A DNA stretch of 64,000 nucleotides from Cerrena zonata (lineage: Eukaryota > Basidiomycota > Agaricomycetes > Polyporales > Cerrenaceae), in NCBI GenBank assembly GCA_038087015.1, contig JASBNA010000093.1:1-64000 (forward strand), in the 5' to 3' direction. Both the position numbers and the translations under genes were made by a program. This document shows, piece after piece, positions 11,439-23,021 of the stretch. A model generated the notes under the pieces. That model saw only the letters and a program-made list of their open reading frames with translations. It did no database searches and had not been told where the DNA came from. How positions within the stretch are numbered: position 1 is the stretch's first letter; the number at the start of each line of letters is the position of its first letter.

Positions 11439-12353
11439 AGCACCTTGTTTTTATTTTTATTTACACTCGTTTTCCTTCCGGTACGTGTCGAGTCTCAGAT
11501 CTCAGCTTACATCTTGATTGTCTAGTTGTCACATTCCAATCTCTGTTCAGTAGAACTAAAACTACGGAAAAGAATGATATGACCGCCAGACTGGAGTGAG
11601 ATTCAAGAGCCGTATCATACCCTCTTAGTGATGTCGATGAACGGTCAGCCGCGCCTCACATGCACAGTTCAGACAACTCGTTGAGATAAATTTCTGATAC
11701 CTTGACCCCAATCTTCTTTAGGAGCCGAATCCATCAACCGGCGATCTCCATCCTTTTCATAGGTATCAAAATCCAATCTCATCCTCGATACGATACATAT
11801 AAGAATGTCAGGCTGTGCGAAGCAAAAACAAATCAATACTACCACTTGGACAGGCACTTGAACCTGACCAATGCTCACTGCCAAGCAATAATCTCACGTC
11901 CGATCCGAAATCGTTTAGTCTGGCCGTAAGCTTACTGGCAACTCGGTAAGTAAAGTCTCAGGGTAATCGTAGTCGTAACCTAATGGAAGTAACGACTGTC
12001 TTACTTTCTTGAGGTCTGCAAAGGAGACTAGTCGTAACCGAGGATTGGATGACAGACATACATACACACTGGCATATCGTATCACAGACGACTTCTTTGG
12101 TCGCCTTGAGCCTGAGAGATCTGAACTTCAGCCTGACGTACCTTCTGCGACTTTGACACGTCTCACTCAGGTTTCCTTCATTCTCTATGTCTTTGGCTGA
12201 TTCGTGTGCTTTACATGCAGCTCTCTGAAGACCTTGTTCAGCGGCGTGATAGCTGTTACGGACGGGGGAAAAACATATTCGATTGTCACATGAATGAAGT
12301 AGATGTCTGATGATCGGGCCAAATATTGGACGACACAAACAAGAAATACTCTA
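11439..12353. other. 3' flank of kinase copy A, homologous to flanks of copies B and C
   Basis: No gene that I can support. The stretch is clearly homologous to about 60003-60748 and to the reverse complement of about 33566-34300, with indels. Short open frames in it (for example 11702-11929 and 11958-12338) are not kept intact between the three copies. Confidence 0.6.
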
Positions 12354-14700
12354 CTAGAGCTTGTAAAGCTTCAGTAGGTCTACCATACCTAGATCATGCT
12401 CGGGCAGGATCTCTCCACACCTCTCCACCCCATCTGGCCGAATGACAGAGTGCTTATTCACATTATAAGGGTATGTAACCTGACCTATCTCACCAGCCCA
12501 ATCCCAATCAATGAACATGACATCCTCCGGATTATCCTTTTTCACCATGATGTTCACATCTCTCACATCACCATGGACAAAGCCCTGATCGTGGATTTTC
12601 ACGATAGCCTCTCTCGCTAGTTCCCGAGCTGCGACCCGTTCTTCCCGAGTCTCTAGATCCCAGAATAATCTGTACTCTGACGACACGTCTTCCATGACCA
12701 CCATCAGCCACCCATATACATCTTCGACAGCGAGCAGTTTCGGTGCATGCCCGGCCTCCTGAGCGGCTCGATGAGCTTCTTCACTATAGCAGCGGGTAAA
12801 TTTGACGTATAGGTCCTTCCTGGAACCTTTGAGACAAGCACGGAATATACGCTTGTCCTCCACGGCCTCTGTGTAAATAAATTCGTATCGTTCCCCGTCG
12901 ATAGTGTAGTAATTTCGGAATGGGAAATTGCTCTGGGGCGGATTCATACGTAGCTTCTTGGCTCGGAAAGGGTTGTTCTGGTAATATTCCTGAAGACCCT
13001 GCACAGCAATACGCAGAGCACACACCATACGTTCGCCGGCAGCTCTCTCATGCGGATTCGTGGTGTGCGCATGCAGAGGGATGCAAACGAGGTGTTCCAC
13101 AATTGGCTTGTCGGTGAAAACGGCCACTGCCACAACAATATACGGGCCTGAACGACACTGTTAGTGGGTACACCAACCGTGGAGGATAACATACACATAC
13201 CAAAGTGAAGGAGAAGAATTGCTGGAAAGTTACAAAGCACATACCGATCCTTTTGGTAGATGTTCCGAACATGTGCTCTAAAATTGCATATGGCTTTGTA
13301 GAAGGGATCTGATGTGCCTCCGACCAGCTCATTCTTGACCTCCTGAAGAAGTATCAAACAAGACAACTCCTTATTGAGAACTCGGATCACTTCCTGGATG
13401 TCACCATCAGGTGTGTACTCAGTTTTCTGTCTCTTCTTCGACGAGCTAGTGGTCGAGGACCCAACTTCCTCGATCCTCACCATATTCTTCAAGAGCTTAG
13501 TGAGAACTTCTTTGCACGCTAGTTCATCATCAAATATATCATTCAGTTCCGTGCGCAGATCCTGAAAATACTGTTTGTCCTCGGGTGCGGGCTGGACGGT
13601 AGCGAGATCGTGTTGGAGCCGACAGAGAGCCTCGTTGTACAACGAAGCCGGTACATGGGATTCTCGATCGCCCGGGCGGCCACAATAGATAGCAAAATCA
13701 TCCTCCTTTTGAAGTATAGAAAACGCCTTCGGGTCCGACTCAGCAGAGGGGGGTATTCTCGGACTGAGGAAGTGATTTTGACGATGGGTGAATGCGGGAA
13801 GCAGGGGAAGTTGATCACCAGTGTCGTCCTCATCTGACATATTCTCGGTAGAGGCTACAAACGAAGAAACATGTTGGTATATGTACTGCCCATAAGAATG
13901 CGGGACGTACGGGGAAGACCAATGAAAAAATGGACATGTCTGTGATTGAAACCCCATGGGTATAGATCGACCAAGAGTTCATCTATTTCAACAAGTTTGA
14001 ATAAATCCAGATTAATCTGCCCGGACTGTGCCAACTTAGTTATGCCCTTGACAGGGATAGGAGTCAAAGGCTAGAGTACCAAATCAATATGCATCGGAGC
14101 ACAGATAGATCCAGCTTACCCTGTGGAAAGTGTGGTCATTTGCTGTTCCCATAGGTACAAGGTCCTTCACCAAGGCACCATGAAGGAGATTTAGGTCGAC
14201 AAGCTGATGCGCGTTAAAGTCATATATGTTGAGGGAAAGATCCACTAAAAATGTATTCAGCACACGATCGATTACAATTAAAAGAAATCGTACAGCGAGT
14301 CTCAACGACGAGATGGATCTGATACAAGTGATCTTCTTCTGTTGAGTTTGTGAATATATCCTGTAAGGTCTTCGATCGAGGAAGCAATTCCAAAGGAGGT
14401 TCGTGTGACACGACGGCCTGATGTACGGCGTCGATATCACCGAGGTGTTGCGGAAGAGCAATCGGATTGCCTGGGACCTATTGGATCCATCCGTATCAGT
14501 CTGTGTTAATGCTGCAACAGATGAGGGAGCTGTAGTACAGTCCATATTGCCAGAACATCACCCGTATCATCCTGTCTCACAAGGTCTGACCCGGGTCTCT
14601 TGATCATAAGTGCATCTGAGAGAGCGAAGCCCCTAAGCGACCCTTCTAGGTCGAGCATACGAAGTTGCCAGCAGTTTACGTAGAAGACGTTGATATGCAT
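12354..14700 (-). CDS. CR/Crinkler-like header protein with C-terminal kinase-like domain, copy A (intact)
   Basis: Six exons on the minus strand: 14539-14700, 14294-14477, 14120-14244, 13911-14070, 13201-13854 and 12354-13147. All five introns are GT-AG, 49-61 bp long, and the frame closes to 692 residues. Residues 1 to about 110 begin MHINVFYVNCWQLRMLDLEG, carry LAIWTV and end in LQDIFTN..IHLVVE. This resembles the ubiquitin-like header of Crinkler (CRN) effectors (inference from pattern). A helical middle region follows. The last 260 residues are a protein-kinase-like fold: DLYVKF lysine, EEAHRAAQEAG helix, catalytic HGDVRDVN near residue 620 and metal-binding IDWDWAG in place of DFG. It may phosphorylate a target or act as a pseudokinase effector; the substrate is unknown. 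It is divergent from the kinase-like gene at 15358. The Gypsy 3' LTR abuts its downstream flank. Confidence 0.8.
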
Positions 14701-15357
14701 TATGGTGGTCGTGAGTGGTGATAGTAAAGTGGCGTATGGCACTAGTAACGCGTCCCAATCAGTGCTGTGTTGGACGCGTCGTTGTCACGGTCAATGAATC
14801 AACTCTGATTCTTTTCATCTTTGAGCTGATGGTGCTCATACAAGGTTTAAATATTTATTACAATATGATAGCTTTATTGGATAATAGCTCGCTGCGACCT
14901 GTCACTGTAGAAGGTAGCACTGGCAGGGTATCCGGCTCCAAATCGCTAGATTGGCATTGATCTGCGACGACACAACAGGATGATCAGCTGCCAGAGTCAC
15001 GGTAGAATGCAAGGGGGCAAACGACTTGACGAGCAGATTTTGCCCGAAGCTGGGTTTTCGACTTTGAAAGTAACACATTGCCTAGCACAGTTACTGTAAA
15101 GCTAGGTAGCCTTTCTCTCTCCGGCTTTTCTCAAAGAGAGTTTGCCGTTTGAGACTTTTTAACATCCGTGAACGTATGACACCCTTGTCAGACTAACTAC
15201 CGGCATTACTTATAAATGCTACTCAGCGGTTTGAGTAGCGCGTTATCTTAGGTTTATCTTATCTCTTCTTCTTTCTCTCTCGTCGCGATCTTAATGGTTT
15301 ACTTGCATCCAACACTCAACGAGTGTCCTGACTAGTAAGCTAGTAAGTTCAGACCTT
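14701..15357. other. Divergent promoter region between two kinase-like genes
   Basis: No supported gene. The left half is homologous to 63088-63480 (the region upstream of copy C), with homology fading near 15215. The right half is specific to the gene at 15358 and has pyrimidine-rich tracts just before its start. Confidence 0.5.
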
Positions 15358-16407
15358 ATGGCCGCCATCTACTTCTGCCCTTGCATTCGACCGTTCGGAG
15401 CAGCCCAGTTGACGGACTATCCACTGTGCACAATGCTCGCAGAGGACCCAGAATGCCTCCCAGATCACATCATCGTGGTGGATAGGATTCTTCATAGAGG
15501 ATACCGCTCTACTGTGTATTTTGGAACCTGCCAGGATCAGGAAAAGTCGAAAGTCGCTATCAAGTTTGCCTCTGTGGACCGGCTACTCATGGAGGCTGGG
15601 ATCTACGACGAAGTGAAGGATATTCAAGGAGACTGCATACCGAAACTCTATGGCATGTTCTTTGGGAAGACGATTAGAAACACAGAGATGGCTTGTATCA
15701 TCATGGAGTATGCCGGCGAACAGCTAACAGACCTGCTGTCAGACTTGCCTCGACAAGACCGGTCGGTTTTCTATTTCTTTTCTCCCTCTGTTAACGACGG
15801 CTCATATAATAGTTGATGTCAACAGCGCGGAGATCCTATCCCACCTCGCGACTCTCCATTCTCACGGCCTCCACCTACCAGACTTTGGGGAAAGCAACGT
15901 TGTCAAAGCCGAGGATGGCAGCTACCGACTGATCGACCTTGAAGATGCCCAGGACCATGAATGCGGATGGTCACTCGATTTCCGCAATCCAGGAGAATAT
16001 GACCCATATGACGTTGAGGGACGCATGGCTTGCGTCAGTCTTCGGAGTATCTCATCTGACATGTTCTTCTGGACGCCTGGTATGTGATTTCAAACTTTTC
16101 TGATTCCATCTAGTTTCGTAAATGACCGAACGCCATCTTGACAGATCATGTACATGTTCATGGCATACTCATGTATCGAAGGAATGAGCTACCTACGCAG
16201 GATGTTGTTGATGCTCTCCCTCTGTCTATAACTTGCATTCGAACTTACTCGAAACTTCGGCGCTGCCTGGAGATGTTCTACAAGGAAGTCTGGGTGAAGA
16301 TGGAAAAGGAAAACATGTCTCTGAAGGCGATCCAAGACGACAAAGAAGCCATGTTCCTACGGATTCAGAAGGAGCATGACGAGAAGTACGGCACAGAAGA
16401 TAAATAA
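15358..16407 (+). CDS. Small kinase-like protein (306 residues, three exons)
   Basis: Exons 15358-15761, 15826-16079 and 16145-16407 join in frame to 306 residues. Kinase landmarks are visible: a glycine-loop-like HRGYRSTVYFG, VAIKFA with the ATP-binding lysine, a hinge-like IIMEYAGEQL, then LPDFGESNVV where a standard kinase has HRD...N, and LIDLED in place of DFG. The Asp, Asn and second Asp are kept but the His-Arg/His-Gly pair is not, so activity is uncertain. The C-terminal tail is helical and charged. It belongs to the short fungal protein-kinase-like families that are abundant in agaricomycetes. A decayed paralogue lies at 23381-24347. The first intron starts with GTCGGT, a weak donor, so that junction is the least certain. 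Confidence 0.75.
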
Positions 16408-16708
16408 ATCCGTCAGCTTTTGGGCGACAGAGCAAATGTGAAGAGATAGGAATTCACCTCGAAGATCCGGGTCCTCGACATGTATTTGTGCCATTATCAT
16501 TATCACTAACAGAATTATTGTTTGTCGATCCCTCTTGCCTCTCGTAATAATATCCAAGATGAACAGGCTATCTCTTATTCTTTCACTCTCTTACCTTCCA
16601 GTTACCGTCATGGCCTGTCTATCTCCGGGAGTGCCGATGCCTCGTGTAGAACGAGTACGTACTCATCTCGCTCTCAGATCGATATAACCATACTCTCACT
16701 CTTCCACC
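16408..16708. other. Intergenic, kinase-like gene to BTB gene
   Basis: Nothing supported. Pyrimidine-rich sequence near 16560-16700 probably belongs to the BTB promoter. Confidence 0.4.
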
Positions 16709-18253
16709 ATGTCTCAACCTCACACAGTAGCAGCAGCACCCTTCAACGAACCTATTGCAAGTGCAAACATCATCCTTCGCTCTTGTGACAGCGTTCATTT
16801 CTACGTATCCAAAGATGTGTTGATTCTTGCTTCTCCCTTCTTCCGTACAATGCTCTCACTCCAACAGCCTGTTGAAACAGGAACCGATCTCCCTATCGTG
16901 CCTGTGTCTGAGGACAGCAAGACCCTGGACTACCTTCTTCGACTCTGTTATCCCATCATTCCCCCATCCCCGCTATCCGATCTATCTGACGCTTCCAAAG
17001 CCTTAAGTGCCGCAATAAAGTACGACATGGACAAAGCGCTTTGGGCCGTAAAGAAAGAGCTCCACGCCCTTGGTTTAGCAGACCCTCCCCGCATGTTCGC
17101 GATCGCTTGTCAGCTTCATTTGGAGGATGAGGCGTTAGCTGCTGCGAATATGTGGAGAGATCAAGGGAAAGGAAAACTCCCATACCATGAACTCGTGTCT
17201 ACAAGCTACCGTCAAGAGATGGAGCAGATCTCTGCAGGTGCATTCCGTAGATTCCTGCTGCGTGTACAATCAGGGACCAGCAATGGTCCTCTGTGCCGCT
17301 CACCGTCGAAGGTTAAACAGACATCCGAGGGTAAAGGCGACAAGACTACACATGAATCTGCGCAAATCTCCACCATAGATATTGGGGCTGTTTACAACAC
17401 TCCTACGGACACGACTTTACGTTCTGCAGATGGTATAGATATTCTCATTCACCGTACTATCCTATCCATGATTTCATCTACAACTTTATTACTCCCCGAT
17501 ACTACAAGCGAATCGGGTCCGATTGTAGAGTGTGATGAGGACGCTCTTGTTCTCGTCAAACTGCTCGAACTCTGCTATCCGGTCGGAGACACTCGATTCG
17601 TCGAGTTGATCGCGCGGATCAAGAATAAGAAGAACCTCCATCCTTTCGACCGAGATATCAAGGTATACGACGCAGTTGCTAAGTATCAACTTGGAGACGA
17701 CGTCAAAAAAGCTGCGCTGAAGAAAGTGATGAGCCATGTCCACTCGGACCCGCTGAAAGTCTTCTTCGTCGCAGTATCCCTCAAAAGACATGAAGAAGCA
17801 CAGCTCGCAGCCAAATGTATCATTAACCAAGAACCCTTTCAGTCTCCCCAAGCACACTTCATGAGCAAAATATACGAAGAAAACATGGAACGGGACGGAT
17901 CCGCTATAGCTTACCGAGATCTTATCGCGTATCTGAACCAACATTGCAGTATTAGTATGGGAGCAGGTTCCACGACTTTCGCTATCGCTACAATCCCCGC
18001 TCCTGCAGTCCTACAATTCATTGAAGATGAGTATGTCAGCTTCCAGAGAGACGAGCTTCCTAGAGGGATTAGATTCGGACGAAGACGTGATCGTCTCGGA
18101 TGGAACTCTTCAAACGCCAAGGGAGAGATGTCAGGTTCTACAGAACCCTCCCCTACTGAGCTAGCTTTCACGGACACGTTAACACTTATCGCAGATGGTA
18201 AACGGAGGGGATTGCCCACTATACCACTGGTAATTCCATGTCCATATATTTGA
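16709..18253 (+). CDS. BTB/POZ domain protein with two BTB-like repeats
   Basis: An uninterrupted 514-residue frame. The start MSQPHTVAAAPF lies just before the first BTB domain, which reads IILRSCDSVHFYVSKDVLILASPFFRTML. That is the usual agaricomycete BTB signature, in which a ligand or substrate adaptor domain dimerises. A second, more diverged BTB-like unit (TLRSADGIDILIHRTILSMISS) begins about residue 235. Each is followed by helices (the BACK-like part). BTB proteins often act as Cullin-3 adaptors or in dimeric transcription complexes; which applies here cannot be told. It is single-exon with the same two-unit plan as the gene at 57370, so the two are paralogues. Confidence 0.85.
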   Translation: MSQPHTVAAAPFNEPIASANIILRSCDSVHFYVSKDVLILASPFFRTMLSLQQPVETGTDLPIVPVSEDSKTLDYLLRLCYPIIPPSPLSDLSDASKALSAAIKYDMDKALWAVKKELHALGLADPPRMFAIACQLHLEDEALAAANMWRDQGKGKLPYHELVSTSYRQEMEQISAGAFRRFLLRVQSGTSNGPLCRSPSKVKQTSEGKGDKTTHESAQISTIDIGAVYNTPTDTTLRSADGIDILIHRTILSMISSTTLLLPDTTSESGPIVECDEDALVLVKLLELCYPVGDTRFVELIARIKNKKNLHPFDRDIKVYDAVAKYQLGDDVKKAALKKVMSHVHSDPLKVFFVAVSLKRHEEAQLAAKCIINQEPFQSPQAHFMSKIYEENMERDGSAIAYRDLIAYLNQHCSISMGAGSTTFAIATIPAPAVLQFIEDEYVSFQRDELPRGIRFGRRRDRLGWNSSNAKGEMSGSTEPSPTELAFTDTLTLIADGKRRGLPTIPLVIPCPYI

Positions 18254-18385
18254 TGCACAGCTGTCTGACGTATATCGATCTTTACAGATTGAACTGACGT
18301 TCTAGGAATTGGAGATCAAAAATTGATATATCAAGACCATTCCAATCTCATAGGTAGTTACACTTCATTGAGTTCTGTACCGGGT

Positions 18386-19215
18386 TTATGCACCATCCTT
18401 GACTGCCTGCCAAGCGGGACGAAAAGTGATCTCGTTCCACCACCTATACAAATAAAAATAATAGTGTTAGTTTCATCTCCATAGCTGTATAAAATGATCA
18501 TAGTTCTTGCCTGGTAACATTGGGACGCTTCTCGTTCACGAGAGTATCAGCAAACCCGGACTTGGTCAACACGTATCCATACGGGAGGTGGAAGATATCA
18601 GCAAGTGTGATTTCCTATAAATTATTAGTTCTATATACCAGTTCTTTCTGAGGGACCGAGACACTCACATCGCCTCCGAGATACTTGGACTTGCCGAGGA
18701 TCACTTCATATGCATCCAATTTAGCATGAAGTTGGGCGAGGTGCTTCTGGAGGTTTTCCTCGTTCGTAGTCAAACCCTTCATCCTAAATACCACATAGAT
18801 CAGATTAGATCGGAGCAATCTCTCACACTGACCAGCCTACTCACGGAGCGAACAACTTCTCAAAAGCTACCGTCGCAGCATGAGCATCAAAGTTAGATGC
18901 CTCAATGCTCGCAGCTTGCTCGAACTTGGCCAACTTCTTAGCATCGGTTGGGATCAGACCCGACTTAGCACCATATTGGTTGACAAGGTAGCGTGCGATG
19001 GCACGACTTTCGTAGAGCTCGAAGTTGTCGTTGGCGTCGTCGACAATGTAGGGGATCTGACCGAAGGGCTGGTGTTCGATGAAAGCGGGGGCTTTGTGTT
19101 CGCCTTTGGCGAAATCGATCGGGTGGAGGACGTACTCGACGCCGACTTCCTTGGCTACGGCAGCCACTCGACGAGTACAGGTAGAGAAGGAGGCTCCGTA
19201 GAGGTGGATGGTCAT
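18386..19215 (-). CDS. Glutathione S-transferase, phi-like (GST 1)
   Basis: Four exons: 18845-19215, 18669-18783, 18511-18614 and 18386-18443, giving 215 residues, the normal GST length. The start MTIHLYGASFSTCTRRV is the thioredoxin-like N-terminal domain. QPFGQIPYIVDD holds the conserved cis-proline, and ELYESRAIARYL is the glutathione-binding ES motif. The all-helical C-terminal domain includes GDEITLADIFHLP, with the N-capping box. The enzyme conjugates glutathione to electrophiles in the cytosol. The third intron starts GC (AG|GCAAGA) rather than GT, while the tandem paralogue at 19777 uses GT at the same place. The start was chosen at 19215 because the upstream in-frame ATG (19287) adds residues outside the family. 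Confidence 0.93.
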
Positions 19216-19776
19216 CTTGATATCGTTTGGTAAGGGGGAAGCTGGAGTGAGGTCGCGGTCGAAGGTAGTTCTTATATAGCAACCCAAGTGCCTGTGGAAA
19301 TTAGATCTACTAATTAGGGATGTTCGAGAAACTACGATACAGGACGAGGCGCGGTATACGATCTTGCTTCAATGGTTACATATCGCATCAAGATCACCTC
19401 AGTGATGGTGCGATTCCTCTTGACAACTTAGTATGTTAGCACCATCTTAACTTCCTTCATCGTAAACAGTGTAAGACAAACATAAAAACGATGATTCATG
19501 CTAATTTATGTACTCACCGATCCAGACGTATCGATATACTTACAAGTGAATTCCTATTCCAATCCAATCCCATCTAGCTCGCCGCGACGTAATTCAAGTG
19601 CATATTTCATTCCTTGGACACGCATGCAGGGAAATACGGGATCGGACTAAGAGACTGGAGATCGGAAGGATATCGTATTTTTCAGTATGTTATAGTACAT
19701 TTCAGCGTTAGCACTTGACATTGCCGTTTTTTTCTTTCCTTCGCGTTGTATAGCATGCCTTTATTCTTTCAACCAT
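19216..19776. other. Intergenic between the two GST genes
   Basis: No coding sequence seen. It must contain the promoter of GST 1 and the 3' end of GST 2, and is fairly AT-rich. Confidence 0.5.
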
Positions 19777-20618
19777 TTACGCACCATCCTTGACTGCTTG
19801 CCAAGCAGGACGAGAACTGATATCGTTCCACCATCTATAAAAATAAAAATAGATATGTCAATCGTGTATGGAATTCGAATGCCCACTCTGCACCATTCGT
19901 ACCTAGTGACGTTGGGACGCTTGTCATTGATGAGAGTATCAGCATAACCAGCCTTTGTAGTCAGCATGTATCCATGTGGGAGATGGGCGAGATCAGCGAG
20001 AGTGATGTCCTATATGACGTCAGTAATGCACAATCACCTCGGAAACAGGCAAGTAAAATCGCATAACACTCACATCACCCGCAAGATACTTGGACTTCCC
20101 CAGGATCACATCGTATGCATCCAACTTGGCGTACAATACAGTAAGATGTTTTTGGAGATTGGCCTCGTTCGAAGTCAGACCATGCATCCTGGTACGATCA
20201 AATCGATCAGACTACATAGATCGGTCACTGTCTTTGCCTCCACTTACGGGGCGATAAGCTTCTCAAAAAGGACTGGACCAGCATGCGGATCGAAGTTGGA
20301 TGCCTCGACACTAGCAGCCTGCTCGAACTTTGCCAACTTCTTAGGATCAGTCGGGATCAGGCCTGATTGGGGACCATACTGCCGGACGAGGTAGCGTGCA
20401 ATGGCACGACTCTCGTAGAGCTCGAAGTTATCATTCGCATCATCAACGATGTAAGGAACCTGTCCGAAAGGTTGGTGTTCGAGGAAAGCGGGGTCCTTGT
20501 GTTCTCCTTTGGCAAAGTTGACAGGGTGGAGGACATACTCGACGCCGAGTTCTTTGGCAACAAGGGCAACTCGACGAACGCAAGTGGAGAATGAAGCACC
20601 GTAAAGATGAATAGTCAT
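19777..20618 (-). CDS. Glutathione S-transferase, phi-like (GST 2)
   Basis: Four exons: 20248-20618, 20074-20188, 19903-20009 and 19777-19834, giving 216 residues. Intron positions and phases equal those of GST 1, so this is a tandem duplicate. It begins MTIHLYGASFSTCVRRV and keeps QPFGQVPYIVDD, ELYESRAIARYL and GDDITLADLAHLP. It carries one extra codon in exon 3 compared with GST 1 and a standard GT donor in intron 3. The expected role is glutathione conjugation or peroxide reduction in detoxification. Both copies appear functional and lie head-to-tail on the minus strand. Confidence 0.93.
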
Positions 20619-21017
20619 TTTGTTCTCGGTATGTAGGATGGATTCTGGGGTAATATCGAAAGCTGAGCTTATATGTACTTTCGACTGGTCGTGGAAATCA
20701 GTTATAAATAGATTCTGGAATCATTCGAGACTGCACTGTCCGGTATCGGACAATGTATAAGCAATACCAATACTTATAAAGTTGCCTCACGCAGATAGCC
20801 CCTTACAGATAATTCAATTCCCTGCATCAAATTGAATTGGACGTAAGCAAGAAGGTGATATTATAAAAAGACGTATTGCTCAACCCATTCACAATTATAG
20901 TTCAGTACTTCAATGGCTGAATAATGATTAATCATCCTGGAAATTGACGTGGTAGAGTTGGCCTGCATCTGCGAGAGGGAAAATTTTTCAAAAAGGTTAT
21001 TAGATTAAGTAGTGGAG
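20619..21017. other. Intergenic, upstream of GST 2
   Basis: AT-rich, no supported gene; holds the promoter of GST 2 and the 3' flank of the decayed NTPase gene. Confidence 0.4.
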
Positions 21018-22548
21018 TCACATACTGGGATGTTTCCTTCTTTCTGACTCGACGCGGAAATCAAGAACAATATGGTCTTCGATTTTACCAGTTTTGAACC
21101 ACGGATGATAAGCACCAGAGTTCGAGAAATGGCAGATGGTCTTTAATAACATCACCATCCCGAAAAAGCTCAATGCCCCACTTATCGTCCACCTAGAAGT
21201 CAATGCCACCTTGCCGACCTGCGGATTCGTACCATATTTAGGGGACAACCAAACTTTGCGCCCACCAGTTAAAGTGCATGCTGCCCGATAGGATTCATGT
21301 TGCCAATGAGACTCTGAGAAGGGGGCTGACCGAGATTGATCAGGACGACGCGTAGGACCCCTTGGAACAATCAAACTGAATTTGCGAATGATAGAGGTCA
21401 CAAATTGAAGGAGAGCCATGTTTGCAAATGCGGTGTCAAGAGGCTGAGGGTCTAAGCGGAAGGATGCCCATAGTATATGAGGTGGGGAAGCAAACTGCAT
21501 CCCCTACGTGTTCACTTACAGCCCACCCAAATCTTTTGACCAAGATCCCGTCCTCGTAGTCTGGTGCATTCGCCTCGAGAGTCATTTCCCCCGACGAAGG
21601 AAATGAAGGACCATCCATTGGCCTGGAGATGTACAAAGTAGTCGGCTTTGGGGGGACCGCGTGTGAAAAGTAGGATTGATGCGCTTGCCGACCAGATTCG
21701 CGGGTCCTCCATAATGATCGAACTCGAATTCTCCCAAAGAAAGCGGTGTTACCGTAGGTCGCTCGGATTTCGTATACAGAAAGCATCAATAATCCATGGC
21801 TTGATAATAAGATGATAAACATTACAAATGCAGTCTGTATCAAATCCACAAGCACTATCGTAGCATCAATCTGTCCGTTTGTGGGGTCGTACAACCAGCA
21901 TCTGGTATTTTCTTGCAACGGGGGAGAGCGCGATGACCACAGATGAGCTGATCGTGCTCTTCGCGAGTGAAACACAGTCCGTACGGCATAGCTTCAGTGG
22001 GCAGAGGCCTACACAACAGTGGGGATTCACGAATGTTCCGGGATGTAACGACGTTTGTATTGGCGTCCGTCAACCATACCCAGAATTCCTGAGCCCAATA
22101 TGCGCCCTGAAAGTCATCCATCAATAGCCACGTAGCTTGTTCCCCAAGCCCAAGAGTCTCCCACGGGAGCGACATGATTCCTGCAGCGGAGCATGCGATG
22201 GCATCGTTCGTTGAGTTCCCGAACGGCGTCCTTTGCGATGGGCCATGATGCTGTTGGCTGAATAAGTGCGGAAGGACCCTGTTTAACGATATAATGGTGC
22301 AACCACCATTTTAGAGTTGTCTTCCCAGACGCAGGTGTTCCTCGAACATAGAAGCGGAGATTGATACTCAGATACATCTGTTAGATATTCCCCAAAACGA
22401 AGGGAGTGCCCACAATACGCTCTATGGCCTTGATGTAGATCGTTTCGACCAAAGGCTGTCGTTTAGTTAGCTTGTCTATCAGATATTTAAGAATCATGTC
22501 GTCTGCAAACGCAGCGTAATTAACCAACCAGATATCAATGGTGCTCAT
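21018..22548 (-). pseudogene. Decayed P-loop NTPase with C-terminal PD-(D/E)XK-like nuclease (CR-effector type)
   Basis: Minus-strand fragments in different frames line up as one gene. A start at 22548 (MSTIDIWLVNYAAF) leads, after a likely intron, into a Walker A motif FYVRGTPASGKTTL. A frame change near 22180 precedes a Walker B-like WLLMDDFQGAYW. The last third contains FSESHWQHESYRAACTL, then in another frame GGIDF followed by a TAG stop near 21187 and KWGIELFRDGD, then GAYHPWFKTGKIEDHIVLDFR. This resembles the restriction-endonuclease-fold tail that follows the NTPase in Crinkler-type fungal proteins. With several frame changes and at least one stop I call it a pseudogene; unrecognised introns could explain some of them but not the stop inside the nuclease core. 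Seen: motifs and breaks; inferred: family and ancestral architecture. Confidence 0.65.
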
Positions 22549-22864
22549 CGAAATCTGGAGCCCTCAAGCACTAAAATCCATGAGTGAAACAGAATGAACA
22601 CTGAGATATACGGAGGTCGTTGAAATATGACATACTGGGTAGAGTAGCAATGATAATATCTATCATGTCATCCACTGCAGAGTCAGAATAAGGCTGTTGA
22701 GGAAAGTGCTCTGCTACATAGTTATACGGCAAGCCCTATCGCGTCTTGGCACTCGATCGACTGAGTGTGAAGTCAGACTCCATACACACATAACATTCCC
22801 GTGTCTTGCCGTACTATAGGAGTGTAAATGTATCAACGTAACGAGGTTCAGAGATGACACTCAC

Positions 22865-23021
22865 CTTGAAACGATAAACGATGGCTTGTCCTGAGCAAAA
22901 GTGGAAATCTGAAATCTGGATGGTCATGAATTTGGGACATTGCCTGCCAGTGGTTCAGCCTGAATGCTTCGACAGAGAAAACAGAGTCGGATAAGGGCAA
23001 AGTAAATGTATAGTCAGTCAT
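22865..23021 (-). other. Possible 5' coding exon, perhaps of the decayed NTPase gene
   Basis: Starting at ATG 23021 the minus strand reads MTDYTFTLPLSDSVFSVEAF and on to a consensus donor (AAG|GTGAGT) at 22864/22865. Downstream sequence has more splice-like sites but no continuous frame. It could be a header-type first exon of the gene at 21018-22548 or an unrelated relic. Confidence 0.3.

Noticed and set aside
13048..13332. Alternative frames over the kinase exons (also 61443-61727 and 32566-32817)
   Set aside because: They only read through the exon 5-6 intron in another frame; the spliced frame explains the sequence better.
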